DNA from: Mercurialis annua
Taxonomy: Eukaryota; Streptophyta; Magnoliopsida; Malpighiales; Euphorbiaceae
Direction: 5' to 3'
Assembly: GCF_937616625.2 (NCBI RefSeq)
Contig: NC_065571.1
Location: forward strand, 9,798,501 to 9,862,500
DNA length: 64,000 nucleotides
Shown: positions 47,180 through 59,960 of the stretch, piece after piece
How positions within the stretch are numbered: the first letter of the stretch is position 1
Layout: every line of letters starts with the position of its first letter
Translations under genes and position numbers: made by a program
Notes under the pieces: model-generated
Database searches by the model: none
What the model was told of the DNA's origin: nothing
What the model saw: the letters and a program-made list of their open reading frames with translations, nothing else

Positions 47180-50100
47180 CTAAGAATCATCATAGGAAAC
47201 AGCAGACTGGATCATGTAAGAAGTTTCTCGAAGGATCTTAAAAATCGTATCAACAGATTGAGCAGAAATTGTATTTTTTGAAGACGAATCATCAACGATG
47301 TGAAATGAAAGGGTAAGAAGACAATTGGCACCTTCATGATCGCCATCATTTACGGATTTACCAGGATGGATCACAAATCCTGATGGTAAGACGTTCATAT
47401 CATCAGGTTTTCCACCATTTAGTATAGTTTCCATGGAGTCTAGGTCAAATGGAGCATAAACGACGTAGTATCCACTTGGGTCGCTGTAGCTTTCTTGCAG
47501 GTACATTATTTCTTTGTGGTTTGGATCACTCTATACAAAATTAATAAGCTTCTACGTTAATCTTTATCATATAATTTATTTCAAATTCCGATATTTACTT
47601 TTGCGTATCATTGAAAATTCAATTCGTATCAAAATGGTATCATAGATTATATTTATATTTAAGGTGATGGTATTTGAATAAATTCAGACAATATCTATGT
47701 TGATGTGAGATATAATACAAAGATATCTGTCCAATTATCATATGCCACACCAGAATGTATCAGTTCGAATCATCACCTAAATGTAAATTAAATAGATAAT
47801 ACTACTTTGACACAAATTAAAGTTTGTGTACCAAATTGAAACTAATGGTAGAAATTTGATACCAAATTGTGTTATAAGAGAGATGAAAGAAAGTATGAAT
47901 TTCCATTATTTAACCCAATTAAACCTAAATAATTAGAAAACTGACCAAAGTTTTGATGATGGAGATGGTGTTATCTTGATTCTGTCCCTTAATGATGTGA
48001 GTAAGTTCTTGAATTTCAAGCTCACGAGATAGCAAATCCCACTGCATCAAATACCAAAAATTAAGTGCTATGACTTCTTGTAAACTAAAATATTAGAAAT
48101 TAATCATAAGAGGTAAATAAATTTATATTCCTAATACAAAGTTTTCTCCGTATTGGTCCAATACTTTAATTATGAAATATATTAATTATGTTTAATTGTC
48201 AATCTAATTATTATAAAAATCTCACTGATAAATATAAATAAAATATTTCATAAAATTGCTGGAGCATATTGATAAAACTTTCGTTCATAATATATTTGAC
48301 AGACTGACCCTAAGTTCTATATGCATATCCATTTTCCCTAATTATAACCATATACAAATGCTACTACAATTCAAAAGCATTAATGATTAGTTAATTAATG
48401 CTGTTAATTTTAAAGAGCTTAAAATTAAATACCTTGTTTCGACAATCTTCGTGGCGAAGAAAATCGAAAACTCGAATAGGAGGAGCTGCAAGCCATAAGG
48501 AATGAGTGAAGGCTATTGTTGTAATGGGATCACCTGAATTTGCTCCAATATTTTTGGTCATCATCTTACAATCATCAGCTCCACTCATCGGAAATTGCAT
48601 CCAGAAATTATTAGAAGAGGCACTCAGATCCTCGCAAAATTTCCTCATCATTCTTTCTGCTAGCATTATTAAACTCCTTTTCCCATTTTGGCATATCGTT
48701 TCTGCATAAATTAACATATAATCTATAAATTTATGTCGCACAGAAACAAAAACAGTACACGAACAGAATAGGTTGAAATCAAAAACAACGAAATAGTATT
48801 TTTTTTTTCAAAACAAAATTAGGTTAAAATTTTAATGTTTCGGGACTATTTTTTTAAAACGAAAACGAGATACAAAAACACAAGATTCGAAACTATATAC
48901 TCACCTCCGTCGACGGATAACTTTTGTTCGGACATTAATGTTGCAATCCCCTCATAATGTTGGATTAAAGTAGCAATCCAACGCTTTGCACCAAATGCAA
49001 AACCAGAGGAGACAAATGGTTGAAAAACCCTATACACTAGAGAATAATCAACTTCCACATGCTCCACCCATGTAACCTAAATCACAACATCAAGAAATAT
49101 CAACAATATATAACAAATTAAAATTTAATGACTTAAATGATAGTTTGAATTCTCTAAGTAGGATTGTATAAATAAAATTGAAAATTTGTAAGCATGCATA
49201 ATTGGATATGATTAATTACCTTAGAATGTCCATTGGGCATTTCTTGGATCAAACATCCTGATGGCCTTCGTTGGAATTTGACAAGAGGATATGGAAATAA
49301 ATTCTCCAAGGAGACATCAACGACTCCCCATGTCTTAAACCCTAGACGTTTACAGTATCTTGCAAATTGACACTCTCTCACAGGAACAAGTGGTGTAGGC
49401 ATATGAAATTCTGCCCTCATCTGAAATCAAATTCAATCCCAAATTAATATCACACAAAATAAGTGTTTATCATTGCATTTGTGTATAGGCCTAATGATTC
49501 AGAAAAGTTTGAATCTAATTTAATTATTTTTATCCAACTTCACTCATTGTTCAATGTAATGTTGGGACTTCCGATCATTACTTTACTTTTTTTATAAAAT
49601 AAATCTTACTTTATCTACTTATCACCACTAAAGAAATTATTACTTTTATCTTATGGTAAAATAAATAAAGTATACCAAAAATAAGGTAATTGTTGAATAA
49701 GCTTGTGTTTTTATGATGAATTAAATATGTATGCACCTTTTTAAAAAATTTACTTTTTTTTCATAGTTTTGCACATAGCTTCTAAACATTATTTGTCATA
49801 TCACAAGACAATTAGAAATTTTTTAAAGGTGTAATTTACTCAAAATATTTCACTTTATGATGGAACCTTTCAAAAGGGTCCATTTTATCCTAATCTCGAT
49901 AATTATACTTCAATATGTAACTAGTAGGGCATAATTATATATAGCCAATTTTTATTTTCATTTATGGTCCGACCTTTTGTTTTTTCAATCGAATAATACT
50001 TATCAAAAGCAAAAAGATAATTTATCTACCCACAACTTCAATCCATTTTCTAAATATACCATGATCTTTTAATCATGTCAATTTGATACATTATATTTTT

Positions 50101-52594
50101 GATCTTTGCCATATAGTGTCCACAACTCGTTTGTAGTTGACATGACACAATGCTATATGGTTATGTATATATAATTTAGCCTACTTGGCATATATTATAT
50201 AATTTCGTACCAAGTCAACTTGAAATAAATCTTAAGTATATCTGACGAAAATCTAGCACATGATGGATCAAACTTGTAAGATTTAAAGAGCATGGTATTT
50301 GTGACAAATAATAAACTAAAATTGTAGGTAGATAAGTTTATATTTCCTTATTATAATTAAGTTACAATTGACGAAATTAAAATGTTTGATCATAAATGAT
50401 AATAATATAAAGGATTTGAACTATATATAAAAAATACCGTAAAGGTCATATACTTCAAGTGATTAGCCATTTTAAAGATTTGGCTAAAAGTCCTGCTGAC
50501 CTTTAAAATTGGATAAAATAACCGAACTTCTTTTTGTTTAGGCTAGTAAAAAAATCAAAAAAGGTTTGAATTTTTGTATACCATATCCTTTTCTATATGA
50601 AACAAAAAAAACAATATCAATATACAAAATAGGAAAGCTTGAATTACCACTTGCAAAGTTGCATCATAGTTCCGGGCGACCGGACCGACGGACAAAATTC
50701 CAAGTAGGGTTGCTCTTGATACAATCTTGGAGAATGCTAGTGACCATTGATTCTGTTAATTAACAAATACATTAATAAATTATTAGTCATATTTCATCAA
50801 AATATTAAACTATATATAAAACAAATTTAAAAATTTAGTACACAAACCATGTCCATAAGGCATTCAACAATACTTGCAGCATTCACATTAACAAACCCTA
50901 TCTCTCGTGAAGCCTCGGTTTGAAGAACATCCGATTGATCATCTTGTTGATGTAACACATTTCTACGTTGAGTAAAATCATAATTTCCATCTAAATTTGA
51001 AAAGGATTGAGGATCACCAACTTCAATCATCTTCATTATCTCTCGGAGACTTGCATCGAATGCTCGAAATTCTCGTATATATTCAGCTTCATTTAGAATC
51101 TCAATATCACTATTGAATTGGCGTTGCCATAGAGGTTCTCCTTGAAAAGCCATTCTTATAAGCTCTTCCATTGATGAATTAGCAAGCTCAGTGATTTTAG
51201 TCTTGTTTTCTTCAGCACCAAGTGAGACCGCCATTAAAAGATCGCTTGCTCGGTTAGTAGTGAACGGAATGTTCGAAGATGACAATGAATCAACTCCACT
51301 TTCTGATGAATTCGCCGGAGACCGAGGAGGTGTATGTGTAGGGCAAGGCACATTTCCATTCATTTTCATCAAATGAGCATCCTATCACCAAAACATAAAA
51401 TTAACCTTATATCACATTGTAATAAATAAATACTCCCTCCGTCCCACTCTAATTGACAAAATATGGAGTTTTTGGTGTCCCATTCTAATTGACAAAACTA
51501 ACATAACTATAATTTTTTCCTTTAACTTTCCATCTTTACCCTCATTTAAATTTAAACTTTTTATGGGAAAATGGTGAATATTTAATGAGAATTTGACTAA
51601 TATACTAATAGCATTAATTAGCTCCATTATCAATAGAGGGGTATAGAAGTAACTATCTATTTCATTTATTAGTTTGTATTGGTTATTGTAATTTAGTTAT
51701 TTTGTCAATTAGAGTGGGACGGAGGGAGTAATAAATAAACTATATTGCACGGGAATTGAAATGGCGAAACGGAAAATTGCAAACTGACATTGCTTATAAG
51801 AATATGTTTTAGATTTAAAGTTTCTAACATTTAAAATATTTCAAAAAAATAAAAATAAAATGCCAAAAGTATAACTTAACAAATTTTCGTGTAGTATAGT
51901 ACATAAATAACATTCACATCAATCACAAAATTTAAATGAAAGACGGATATTAGATTTAAAAATCCCCAAAAGTAAAAGAATATTTCCTAAGATATGGAAG
52001 AATATCAAACTTATTAAAAATATGATCATAGGCAGCACCAAAGAAACACATAATGAAAATAAAATCTAGCTACATATGAAAAATAATTATAGCAAAATAG
52101 TAGTAATTTTACTACTTTTCTCATCTTGAGATAAGAAAATTGATGATTTAGGGTTTTTAATTAAGAATTAGATCATCTGCCTAAATGTTCATCAAATAAT
52201 TCTTTCTAAACTAATAAAAAAAAGTAATTTAACTAACCAAAAGCTCTTGAAAACGAATTTAATGTTAACTACACTTCTTGTAAAGATAAAATACCTTTGA
52301 ATTAATTTTAGGCCCTAACCCTAATTCCCCTCTAATCTTCATCCTTTCATCTTGGCTTGCTAATCCTTCCACAACACTGATCATAAAATTTAGCAAACAC
52401 AATTAAATAACAAAAATTCATGAAATTAAAAACACAAACATTTTTTGTTCATAAGTTGAATTTTACTTATTCTTCATATCTCTTAGTCTGCCACCATTTT
52501 TTTCTGAGTTTTCATGGCCCACCATTTCCTTAAGATCGTCATTTTTTTTGCTTTGGTTATCAGTAATCCTCCCATTTGATCTAATCATCTTCAT
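47180..52594 (-). CDS. HD-ZIP IV-family START protein with eroded homeodomain
   Basis: Nine exons on the minus strand: 52467-52594, 52295-52376, 50848-51381, 50648-50752, 49220-49420, 48905-49076, 48433-48701, 47946-48041, 47180-47530. Together 1,938 nt (645 residues), all phases compatible, GT-AG introns. From about residue 110 it follows HD-ZIP class IV proteins: [21 protein letters not shown], the START region, [20 protein letters not shown], and an end with [14 protein letters not shown]. These are epidermal transcription factors with a lipid-binding-type START domain. The N-terminus retains only something like homeodomain helix 2 ([17 protein letters not shown]); helix 3 (WFQN motif) and zipper are missing. 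So DNA binding by the usual surface is unlikely. A leader intron before the ATG is probable (ACAG|ATG). Confidence 0.85.
50027..50340. repeat. inverted-repeat element in an intron of the START gene
   Basis: Left ATTTATCTACCCACAACTT and right, inverted, AACTTATCTACCTACAATTT, with a palindromic interior (TGACATGACACAA, CCATATAG/CTATATGG). Lies in the fourth intron (49421-50647). Duplication not resolved. Confidence 0.5.
51433..51728. mobile_element. Stowaway-like MITE in an intron of the START gene
   Basis: CTCCCTCCGTCCCACTCTAA at the left, exact inverse at the right, flanked by TA on both sides (51431-51432, 51729-51730), the Tc1/Mariner signature. It sits in the second intron, at the point where homeodomain helix 3 and the zipper would be encoded in relatives. 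Confidence 0.92.
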
Positions 52595-53258
52595 CTGTAA
52601 CAAAACAAATAAAATCAACTTAAACTTATTAGGTCAAAACAAAAAAATATTTTTACTGTCACTTAATCTAAATTAAATAGAACTAATTGAACTATACAGA
52701 TATATATTAAAGGGAAATAATCTAATATCAACAAGAATCAAATATGAAAAATAAAACGATAGATTAAATCTGTAGGATTCACTAATACATAGTAAATAAT
52801 CAGATGATAATCAACAAAAACTAAAATAAATTGGTAAAAAAAGGAAAAATCATACAGATCTCTATGTTTTAATTAAAATAATCTAATCATGAAATTTAAA
52901 TTTTAATAAAAATTACATTGATGGATAAAAGAGTAGTGCAGTGAGTGAAGAGAAACAGTGGCAGGCATAATAATAGTGAAGGGTTTTTCTTTGTGGTGGG
53001 GCTGTGAATATGGGTGGGACCCACTTGAAGAATGACGTGGCGAATGGAAGCATTGTGATTGTTTGGATTAGGGTTTTAGTTGGTGGGATTGAGAATGACG
53101 TCAGTTTGATTCATGGGAGTGCGGGCGCTTCAGGTGGTGTTCTTGTTGCTGCACTGTTTTTTCTTTGGTTGGGCTGGTTTTGATGATAACAACGTACATA
53201 GACGAGTTTTTTTTTTTTTTTTTAATATAAAATATTTAGAATGTGTGATATTATTAAT
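52595..53258 (-). promoter_or_regulatory. probable leader intron and promoter of the START gene
   Basis: Pyrimidine-rich minus-strand sequence at 52920-53010 (CACTGTTTCTCTTCACTC) looks like a leader exon, joined by an intron to the ATG exon. Upstream has CCACGTCATTC and TGACGTCATTC at 53035 and 53093 (ACGT-core, bZIP-type sites). No clear TATA. A T run lies at 53205-53223. Confidence 0.4.
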
Positions 53259-54300
53259 GGCTTAATACATTATTTGACCCCTAAAATATACCATTTTATT
53301 CTCTGCGACCTAATTTCGTGTTCTTTTAGACTTCTTAACTTTTTTTTTGTTCTATTTAACCCCTCATTCGGAATGTGCACACCACGCGCGATGACGTGGA
53401 TAAAATTGCTGACATGGAGTTAAATAGAATAAAAAACATGGTTAAGAGGTCCAATAAAACACTAAAATAGTTTAGAGGTCATAGGGAATAAAAGGGTAAG
53501 GTTTAGGGGTCAAAAAATATATTAAGTCTAAATATTTTTTTAATTTACAATAAAAAGTGATATACTTTACATATTATTAGAAAAAAAATCATTTAAGGAT
53601 TTAAAAATCATGAAATTTAGCGTGTTTTCCAATTTTAACACAAATTTTAAAAATTCAGAGTTGATTTGAAAAGTTTGAAATTGCAACAATTTAAAAGCTG
53701 GTGTATTAAAATTTTTAAAATTGGATATTCGTGAAACACAGTAAAAATTATAATTTTAAAAAAATTAGTATTTTTTTTAATATTATCACAATATAATAAA
53801 TTTATATATTTTATAATATCGTTAAAAACAGAAAAACTTCATTTATCATTATTGAAATGTAAACAAATATTTACATGTACAAGAAGTTATATTATGTAAT
53901 TATTTGATTAAATTTCAATATTTTTTATTTTTCTAGAAGATTAAATGGATAAAAATTAAATAATTGTATTTTCGTGAAGGTTAAATGAGTAACAATTAAA
54001 AGTTTGAAAGTGTAATAGGAAAATAAAATAAATTCAGGGGTCAAATAGAACAAAATAGTGTAGTTCGGAGGTTCAATAGAACAATTTATACATTTTAATT
54101 ATCCTTCACGCGCTTCAAAACGTTTGAAAACACGCGCTTTTGCCACGTTGGAGGAAAAAGTCAGATCGGCAAAAAAGTTGCAGTTGACGGGTTAAATAGA
54201 ACAAAAAATAAATTTAAGAGGTCAAATAGAGTATCAAATTAGTTTAAGAGTCTCAGAGAATAAAAATGTATAGTTTAGGGGTCAAATGATGTATTAAGCC
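53259..54300. mobile_element. Mutator-like element, 1.04 kb, with duplicated inner arm
   Basis: Exact 10-bp flanking repeat TATTATTAAT (53249-53258, 54301-54310). Ends GGCTTAATACATTATTTGAC and, inverted, GGCTTAATACATCATTTGAC. A second inward copy of the end lies at 53500-53530 (TTTAGGGGTCAAAAAATA), so the element holds an older, shorter palindrome. No frames. Confidence 0.85.
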
Positions 54301-54431
54301 TATTATTAATACTAGTTTGAATAAATTTTTTGATTCTTTTATATTTTTTTCAAAAATGATGTCGACGATATTTTTAGAGATAATTATTTTTATGTTTAAA
54401 ATACCAAAAAACAATTCTTTAAGTTATTAAA

Positions 54432-55478
54432 AAAATAATGTCTCAAAAAGTATTTATTTTAAAACTTTTTTTTCATTATACCCCGATATTGTGAACTCAC
54501 CAATTGTATTTTATTTTGGATTCTCGACTTTCAATTGCACCATAAAACATCTAATTAACATTTTTTTTATTTGGAAAAATTCAATAAGTCTTTCATATTT
54601 AATATATTTTCTAAATAGATTTTTATGTTATTAATATAATAAAAATCATTATTCTCCAAAAGTTTAAAAAATAGTAATGAATAATAATATTTTTATATTT
54701 GACATAAATTAATGATATTAATTTTTTTATATTCAACCCGACGCTTGAACGTCTATGACTCGACCGTCGCGCCCTATTCCTATCCCGCTGCCCCTAACCA
54801 ATCGTTCGTCTTTCTAAAGACGGATCCTATGTGGTTTCGATTTGAGAAATACGAGTTGGTTCTGGTTTGTGCAAATCAGATCTGGGGAACCAGATTTGAC
54901 TAATTTTCCTCATAAAAGACGAGGCAGTTCGTCTTTAAAGAAGACGTGATGAACTGTTCCATTTTTCATGAAGGAAGACGAGTTCGTTCTTCCAACTCTT
55001 TTTCCTCCATGGAAGAAGAGACATATCTCGTCTTCTATGAAGAAAGATGAATCCATGACTAGGTTCGTCTTCCGCGGAGGAAGACGAACCAGGTCGGAGG
55101 GCGGCGGTTCAGAGGGCTGCAGGCCGGAGGAGGATTCCGAAATTTGACAGAATTTAATTTTTCAGTAAAATTTAAAAATTAATATTTAAAATTAATTAAT
55201 TGAGATTTAATTAAATTTAAAAACTAATTTAAAATTAATTATGATTCTAAGTATATTTTATTTAGATGGAGTATCTATTTAGATTTTTGCGTGAAAAAGA
55301 TATCTTTTACCCTCATATTTAGTTTTTTTTAATACGTTGAAAAAAAGTTGTCCAAAATTAAAAATTTAGGGTACAATTGAAAGTTAAAAATGTAAAATAG
55401 TACAAAATTGATGATTTTACAGGGTCAAGGTGTAATTAAAAAAAGTTTATAGATTGTTAATTTTTGAGACATTTTGCC
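54432..55478. mobile_element. long inverted-repeat element with GAAGACGAA core
   Basis: Left AATGTCTCAAAAAGT and right, inverted, AATGTCTCAAAAATT. Arms share TTTCAATTGCACC/GGTACAATTGAAA. Core 54800-55090 has short palindromes around AGACGAA/TTCGTCTT, like 43348-44362 and 57114-57947. Flanks TTAAAAAAA/TTAAAACAA match 8 of 9, so ends are approximate. Confidence 0.6.
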
Positions 55479-55995
55479 TTAAAACAAAAATCAAATACGT
55501 CTTTTTATTTTTTCCGAGCCACTTGGGCCCTTAATATTTTTTAATGGTATAATAAACTCCTACGTTTGACAAAACAACTACACAAATATCTAACGACATG
55601 AGGGACTAAGTGTCCAGAAAATAACGTAAAAGAACTAATTATATGACTTATTTGCTCTTTTTGAATAACTTTAAAATATTAGGAACTAAATAGTACTCTC
55701 AGTTTTACTTATGTTAGAGTAAAAGTAAATACAATTTATATTAGTTTTTGATAATTTTATTAAAAGCACTATAACACTTGAAGATTTGACATTTTACTCC
55801 ATTCAAACATTAAAGCTTGCAAAAATATGCTAAAAATCCATTCTAATCAATTTTAAAATAAAAAATAAAATATATTTATTCAATGTGTATGTTTTTTCTT
55901 TCTAAACTTATATCTAATCCATAATTTTTTTATTACTATCTACATCATAATATTTCTTCATTTCCTTATTTCTCTTTTAAAGTTTGTAATTATAT
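55479..55995. other. spacer, nothing recognised
   Basis: AT-rich with no supported element or gene. Confidence 0.35.
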
Positions 55996-56278
55996 GGAAA
56001 AATGGTCAAATAAACCCCTAACGTTTAACCTATGTATCAAATAGTCTCTCAACATTTGGAAGGATCAAATAAGCCCCTAACGTTTTAAATTGTATTGTCT
56101 AAGCTTTCCTTAGGGGTTATCGAGGACTCTAACGTTAAACCATATCAACGAGAACCCTAAGAAGGGTTTAGATGATACAATTTTTAAACGTTAGGAACTT
56201 AGTTGACCTTTTTTGAACGCTAAGGGCATACTTGATTCATGATAGGCTAAACGTTAGGAGTTTATTTGATTTTTTTTC
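55996..56278. mobile_element. Mutator-like MITE, 283 bp
   Basis: Exact 9-bp duplication TAATTATAT (55987-55995, 56279-56287). Ends GGAAAAATGGTCAAATAAAC and, inverted, GAAAAAAAATCAAATAAAC. CCCCTAACGTTTAA units repeat in both orientations. Confidence 0.85.
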
Positions 56279-57113
56279 TAATTATATTAATATCATTAGT
56301 GTGTAGTTATCACTAATTATTTTTTATATATATTAAAAATGTATTATATGACATGCTGACTATAATTAAAATTATGATTATTTTTATAAAATATCTTTTC
56401 TTTTTATATTTTTTTTATTTAAACACATTCTACCAAATGTGATATGCACATACCAATTTCTTATTTTTTAGTATAAAAATTTTGACCTTTCATTTTTATG
56501 GCATTTATAGCCTACATTGCCTTATACGATTTCTTTGTTATTATTCAAAACGGCTAAAACGATATCATTTTACGAAAAATAACGCATAAAACGTCTCTGG
56601 ACTATAGGATGAAATTTGAAAAAAATTAGAATGCGAGGCCGAGGCGAGACATTTAGTAGATTGTGCTTTAATCAAACGCGAAAAATAAGAATATTTATGA
56701 ATAAATCGTAAAATTATTCTACATGTAAACTAAGAGAATTTATTCTTTGCTATTTGTATATTTTCATGATATCAAATTTGAGAATTTAAATATATTTAAA
56801 AAAATGTTTAATGATAATAATTAATTATGATAATTTCAGCTAACAATTAGATTAGGTCTACCTCTGCTAAAAAATTCAAAATATTTCTCTAATTTTTTAA
56901 AAATAAAGATACTGAATTTAAATTTTTTATGGACTGATACTCTAATATTTAATCCTGACACATTTGCAAGCAAATAAGTATACACGTGGTCATATTTCTT
57001 AGCCGGCATAATGAGAATTTAATTTCGTAAGCAATGGATAATTGAAATTATTTGTTTATATCAAGGAACTTAAGTTCGTGACATGAGACATGTTTAGATC
57101 TTTGAAAAACAAA
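56279..57113. other. spacer, nothing recognised
   Basis: AT-rich with only very short frames. No element ends seen. Confidence 0.35.
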
Positions 57114-57947
57114 TGCAAAAGATAAAAAAAAAAAAAAAACCCCTCCAAGTTTATCTAAAATTACAAGCTAGTTCCTTAACTTATTTTTGGTACAAATAAA
57201 CCCTTACAGTTTTAAAATCAAACAAAAAAACCCTCACAGTTCTACATTCGAACAAAAAAAACCCTCACAGTTCTAAAATCGAACAAAAAAACCCCTCCGT
57301 CCATGATTTTAACTAACAAACATTAAATTTGTGACGTGGCACTAGAAAAAAAATTCAAAAACACCCTTAATTTTTAAAATACTTACCAAATTTATTTTCA
57401 ATTTTTTTCTTATTATTTCACCCTCATAAAAGGTTCAAAAATACCTTTAATTTTTAAAACACTTACCAAATTAATACTTGTATATCTTTTTGGAAAAAAC
57501 TCAAAAAAATAATTTCCGGCACCGCTACCGCACTCCACCACCGTCCTCTTCCGGAAATAAGAAGACGAGCGGCTAGTCTTCCATGAGCCGGTCTTCCTTT
57601 TCGTTGGGGGAAGACGATTTGTCTTCCCTCATGGAAGACCAGTTGCTGTTGGTCTTCCATGTGGAAGACGATGACGGAAAGCGGCGGGTGTCGGAAAAGA
57701 GGCCGGGAAGATATGATTTTATTATTTTTCATTTTTTTATATAAATTAGTGAAGAATAGGGTTTGGTTGAATGTATTTTAAGTTAAGGGTATTTTTGAAT
57801 CTTTTATGAGGGTGAATTAATAAAACAAAAATTGAAAAATAAATTTGGTAAGTATTTTAAAAATTAAGGGTGTTTTTGAACTTTTTTTTTAATGCCAAAT
57901 CACCAATTTAACGTTTAAATTTGGAGGGTTTTTTTGTATCTTTTGCC
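57114..57947. mobile_element. inverted-repeat element with GAAGACGA core
   Basis: Ends TGCAAAAGATAAAAAAA and, inverted, GGCAAAAGATACAAAAAAA, with CCCTCCAA in both arms. Left arm contains three tandem AAAAAAACCCTCACAGTT units. The core (57510-57700) has GGAAGACGA/TCGTCTTCC palindromes. Flanking 9-mers match poorly, so limits are from the arms. The frame at 57463-57732 is core sequence. Confidence 0.65.
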
Positions 57948-58529
57948 GAAATGAAAATACTAATCAGTTTGACCTAATTTTTAGCATCAAAAATTAATAA
58001 AGAAATCATGTTTACACTGGACCCACAAAGTAGTATCAATATTTTTTAATCTCATTGTGATGTTTCATTGAAAAATGAGATACATCTCCCCCTCTAATGG
58101 TTTTTATTTTAATTATATAAATCAAACTCTACTAAATTGTTCGTTTTAAAATTACTTGACTAATTTATTTTTTATAATTCTAAAATAGAACAAATTTTCA
58201 TATTGATCAATTATAGAGGGGAAATTTATAGTGAACATATTTTCAAACATTAAATTGACTTTTGGAGAAATAATTCAGGGGAACTTTGTTGATACTATAG
58301 ATGAAAATTAGATGAAAAACTAATTCTAATGACGAGTTTTCTATCAGCAGGGTGTAGAAAAATTTAATGGCAGTTAAAAGGAATTATTTTGGTGCAATCT
58401 TATATATATATAGTTTCATGATAACATCTCTACATATTCTTTTATTGTCTGATTGACTTATCTCAACATGCTCCAAATCAGGGATAAACACTCTAATAGT
58501 CTAATTGAAAGTGGTTTCCATCTAATAGT
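57948..58529. other. spacer, nothing recognised
   Basis: AT-rich; no gene or element seen. Confidence 0.35.
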
Positions 58530-59550
58530 TAGGGGTGAGCAAAAACCTACCCAAATCGAAAAACCGAACCGAATTGGACCGAAAAAACCGAACCGAAAAA
58601 ATGAGTGGTTAATATGGTTTAATTTGGTTTAAAATGTATAAAAATTACGGTTTTCGGTTTTGGTTTGGTTTTAGGGTTCGGTCACCGAACCGAACCGAAA
58701 AACCGAAATTATAATAGGGGTTATTTTGGTCATTTACATACTAAGCTATATATACATAAGTTTAACCTTAAAAACCCTAATTTTTCATTTATCAGCCGCC
58801 AACCTCTTCCTTCTCTTCTTTTCTCTCATCTACTTCCTCCCTATTTTATCCTTTTTCACTTCTACGAAGCCCTAAACCCAGCCACCATTTATTTCATATT
58901 TCTAGCCATCTTGGCATCTTGCAGTCTCATTTCACCACCGAAAATGATCAAACTCATTTATTTCGATTTCACCGTCGGCGACACTTAGCCGCTCGCACCA
59001 ATTTTCGTTTTTGAAACTGATTTATGTATATGGGTTATGTTAAGTGATATGTTTACAAATACTAGATTTGCAGATGGAAGATTTTAATTGAGTAATTTTC
59101 TATTAATTTTCTGTTTTTTTGTTCTTTTTGTTTATATATGAATGGGTTTTTCACTTATGTATTAGATCTGTGGGTTGTATTATAATATGAAATGTTAATG
59201 GTGTAATTTTTGTTTTACTACTGTTGAAGAATTCGATTTTTTGATTTATGTGTTGTGTATTATGTTTAGCTCAAATCTGTTTTTGGATTTGTATGGAATG
59301 AATCAAATTAAATGAGATAAATGTTTGTTATTTTATTTTACTGGTGTTGAAAATTGTTGAAGAATTGAAGTTTTCGGTTTTACAAAAACCGACCGAACCA
59401 AACCACAAAAAACCGAAAATTCGGTTGGTCAAACCGAAAAAACCACGAACCGATATGATGGAATTTGGTTTTTAATTAATAGGGGTGGTTTGGTTCGGTT
59501 TCAGCATTTTACAAACCGAACCGAACCGAACCGAACCGAGCTCACCCCTA
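58530..59550. mobile_element. non-autonomous hAT element, 1.02 kb
   Basis: Exact 8-bp duplication CTAATAGT (58522-58529, 59551-59558). Ends TAGGGGTGAGC and, inverted, TAGGGGTGAGC. Sub-terminal arrays of CCGAACCGAA/TTCGGTTCGG are at both ends. The interior has leader-like CT-rich sequence (58790-58860) and a frame at 58665-58988 without recognisable motifs; I do not call it a gene. Confidence 0.9.
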
Positions 59551-59577
59551 CTAATAGTTTTGCTTATGATTTGAGAT

Positions 59578-59951
59578 GGCCTACTATCCTAAATTGATAT
59601 TTTTTTTATTTGGAAAAAATTCAAAAACGTTTTCTATGTTGCACATGTTTAAAATTAATTTAAATTTAGTTAAATTAGTTAAAAAAATTGAAATTAGTTT
59701 TAATTTGATTATGAATTTTAGTTAATTTTTAAAAATAAATGACTTGTTTGTACTTTTTTGAAAAGAAATAGATTTAATTTTATCTTTAAACATGATTAAT
59801 TGACTGATTTCATCATTTAAGTAAACAATTGAGAAAAATGGGGGTACAATTGAAATGATAAAATGCGAATAAAGCAAAATTGACAAATTTTTAACATCAG
59901 GATAAGATCAAAACGAGCTTATAAAGTCGGGTTTTTTTAAAGCATTAGACC
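59578..59951. mobile_element. Mutator-like MITE, 374 bp
   Basis: Exact 9-bp duplication ATTTGAGAT (59569-59577, 59952-59960). Ends GGCCTACTATCC and, inverted, GGTCTAATGCTTTAAAA. Right arm with GGGGTACAATTGAAA as in 4620-4990. It lies 27 bp from the hAT element. Confidence 0.85.
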
Positions 59952-59960
59952 ATTTGAGAT

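Noticed and set aside
58665..58988. 107-codon frame as a gene
   Set aside because: It lies inside the hAT element, starts in the terminal repeat array and has no recognisable domain.
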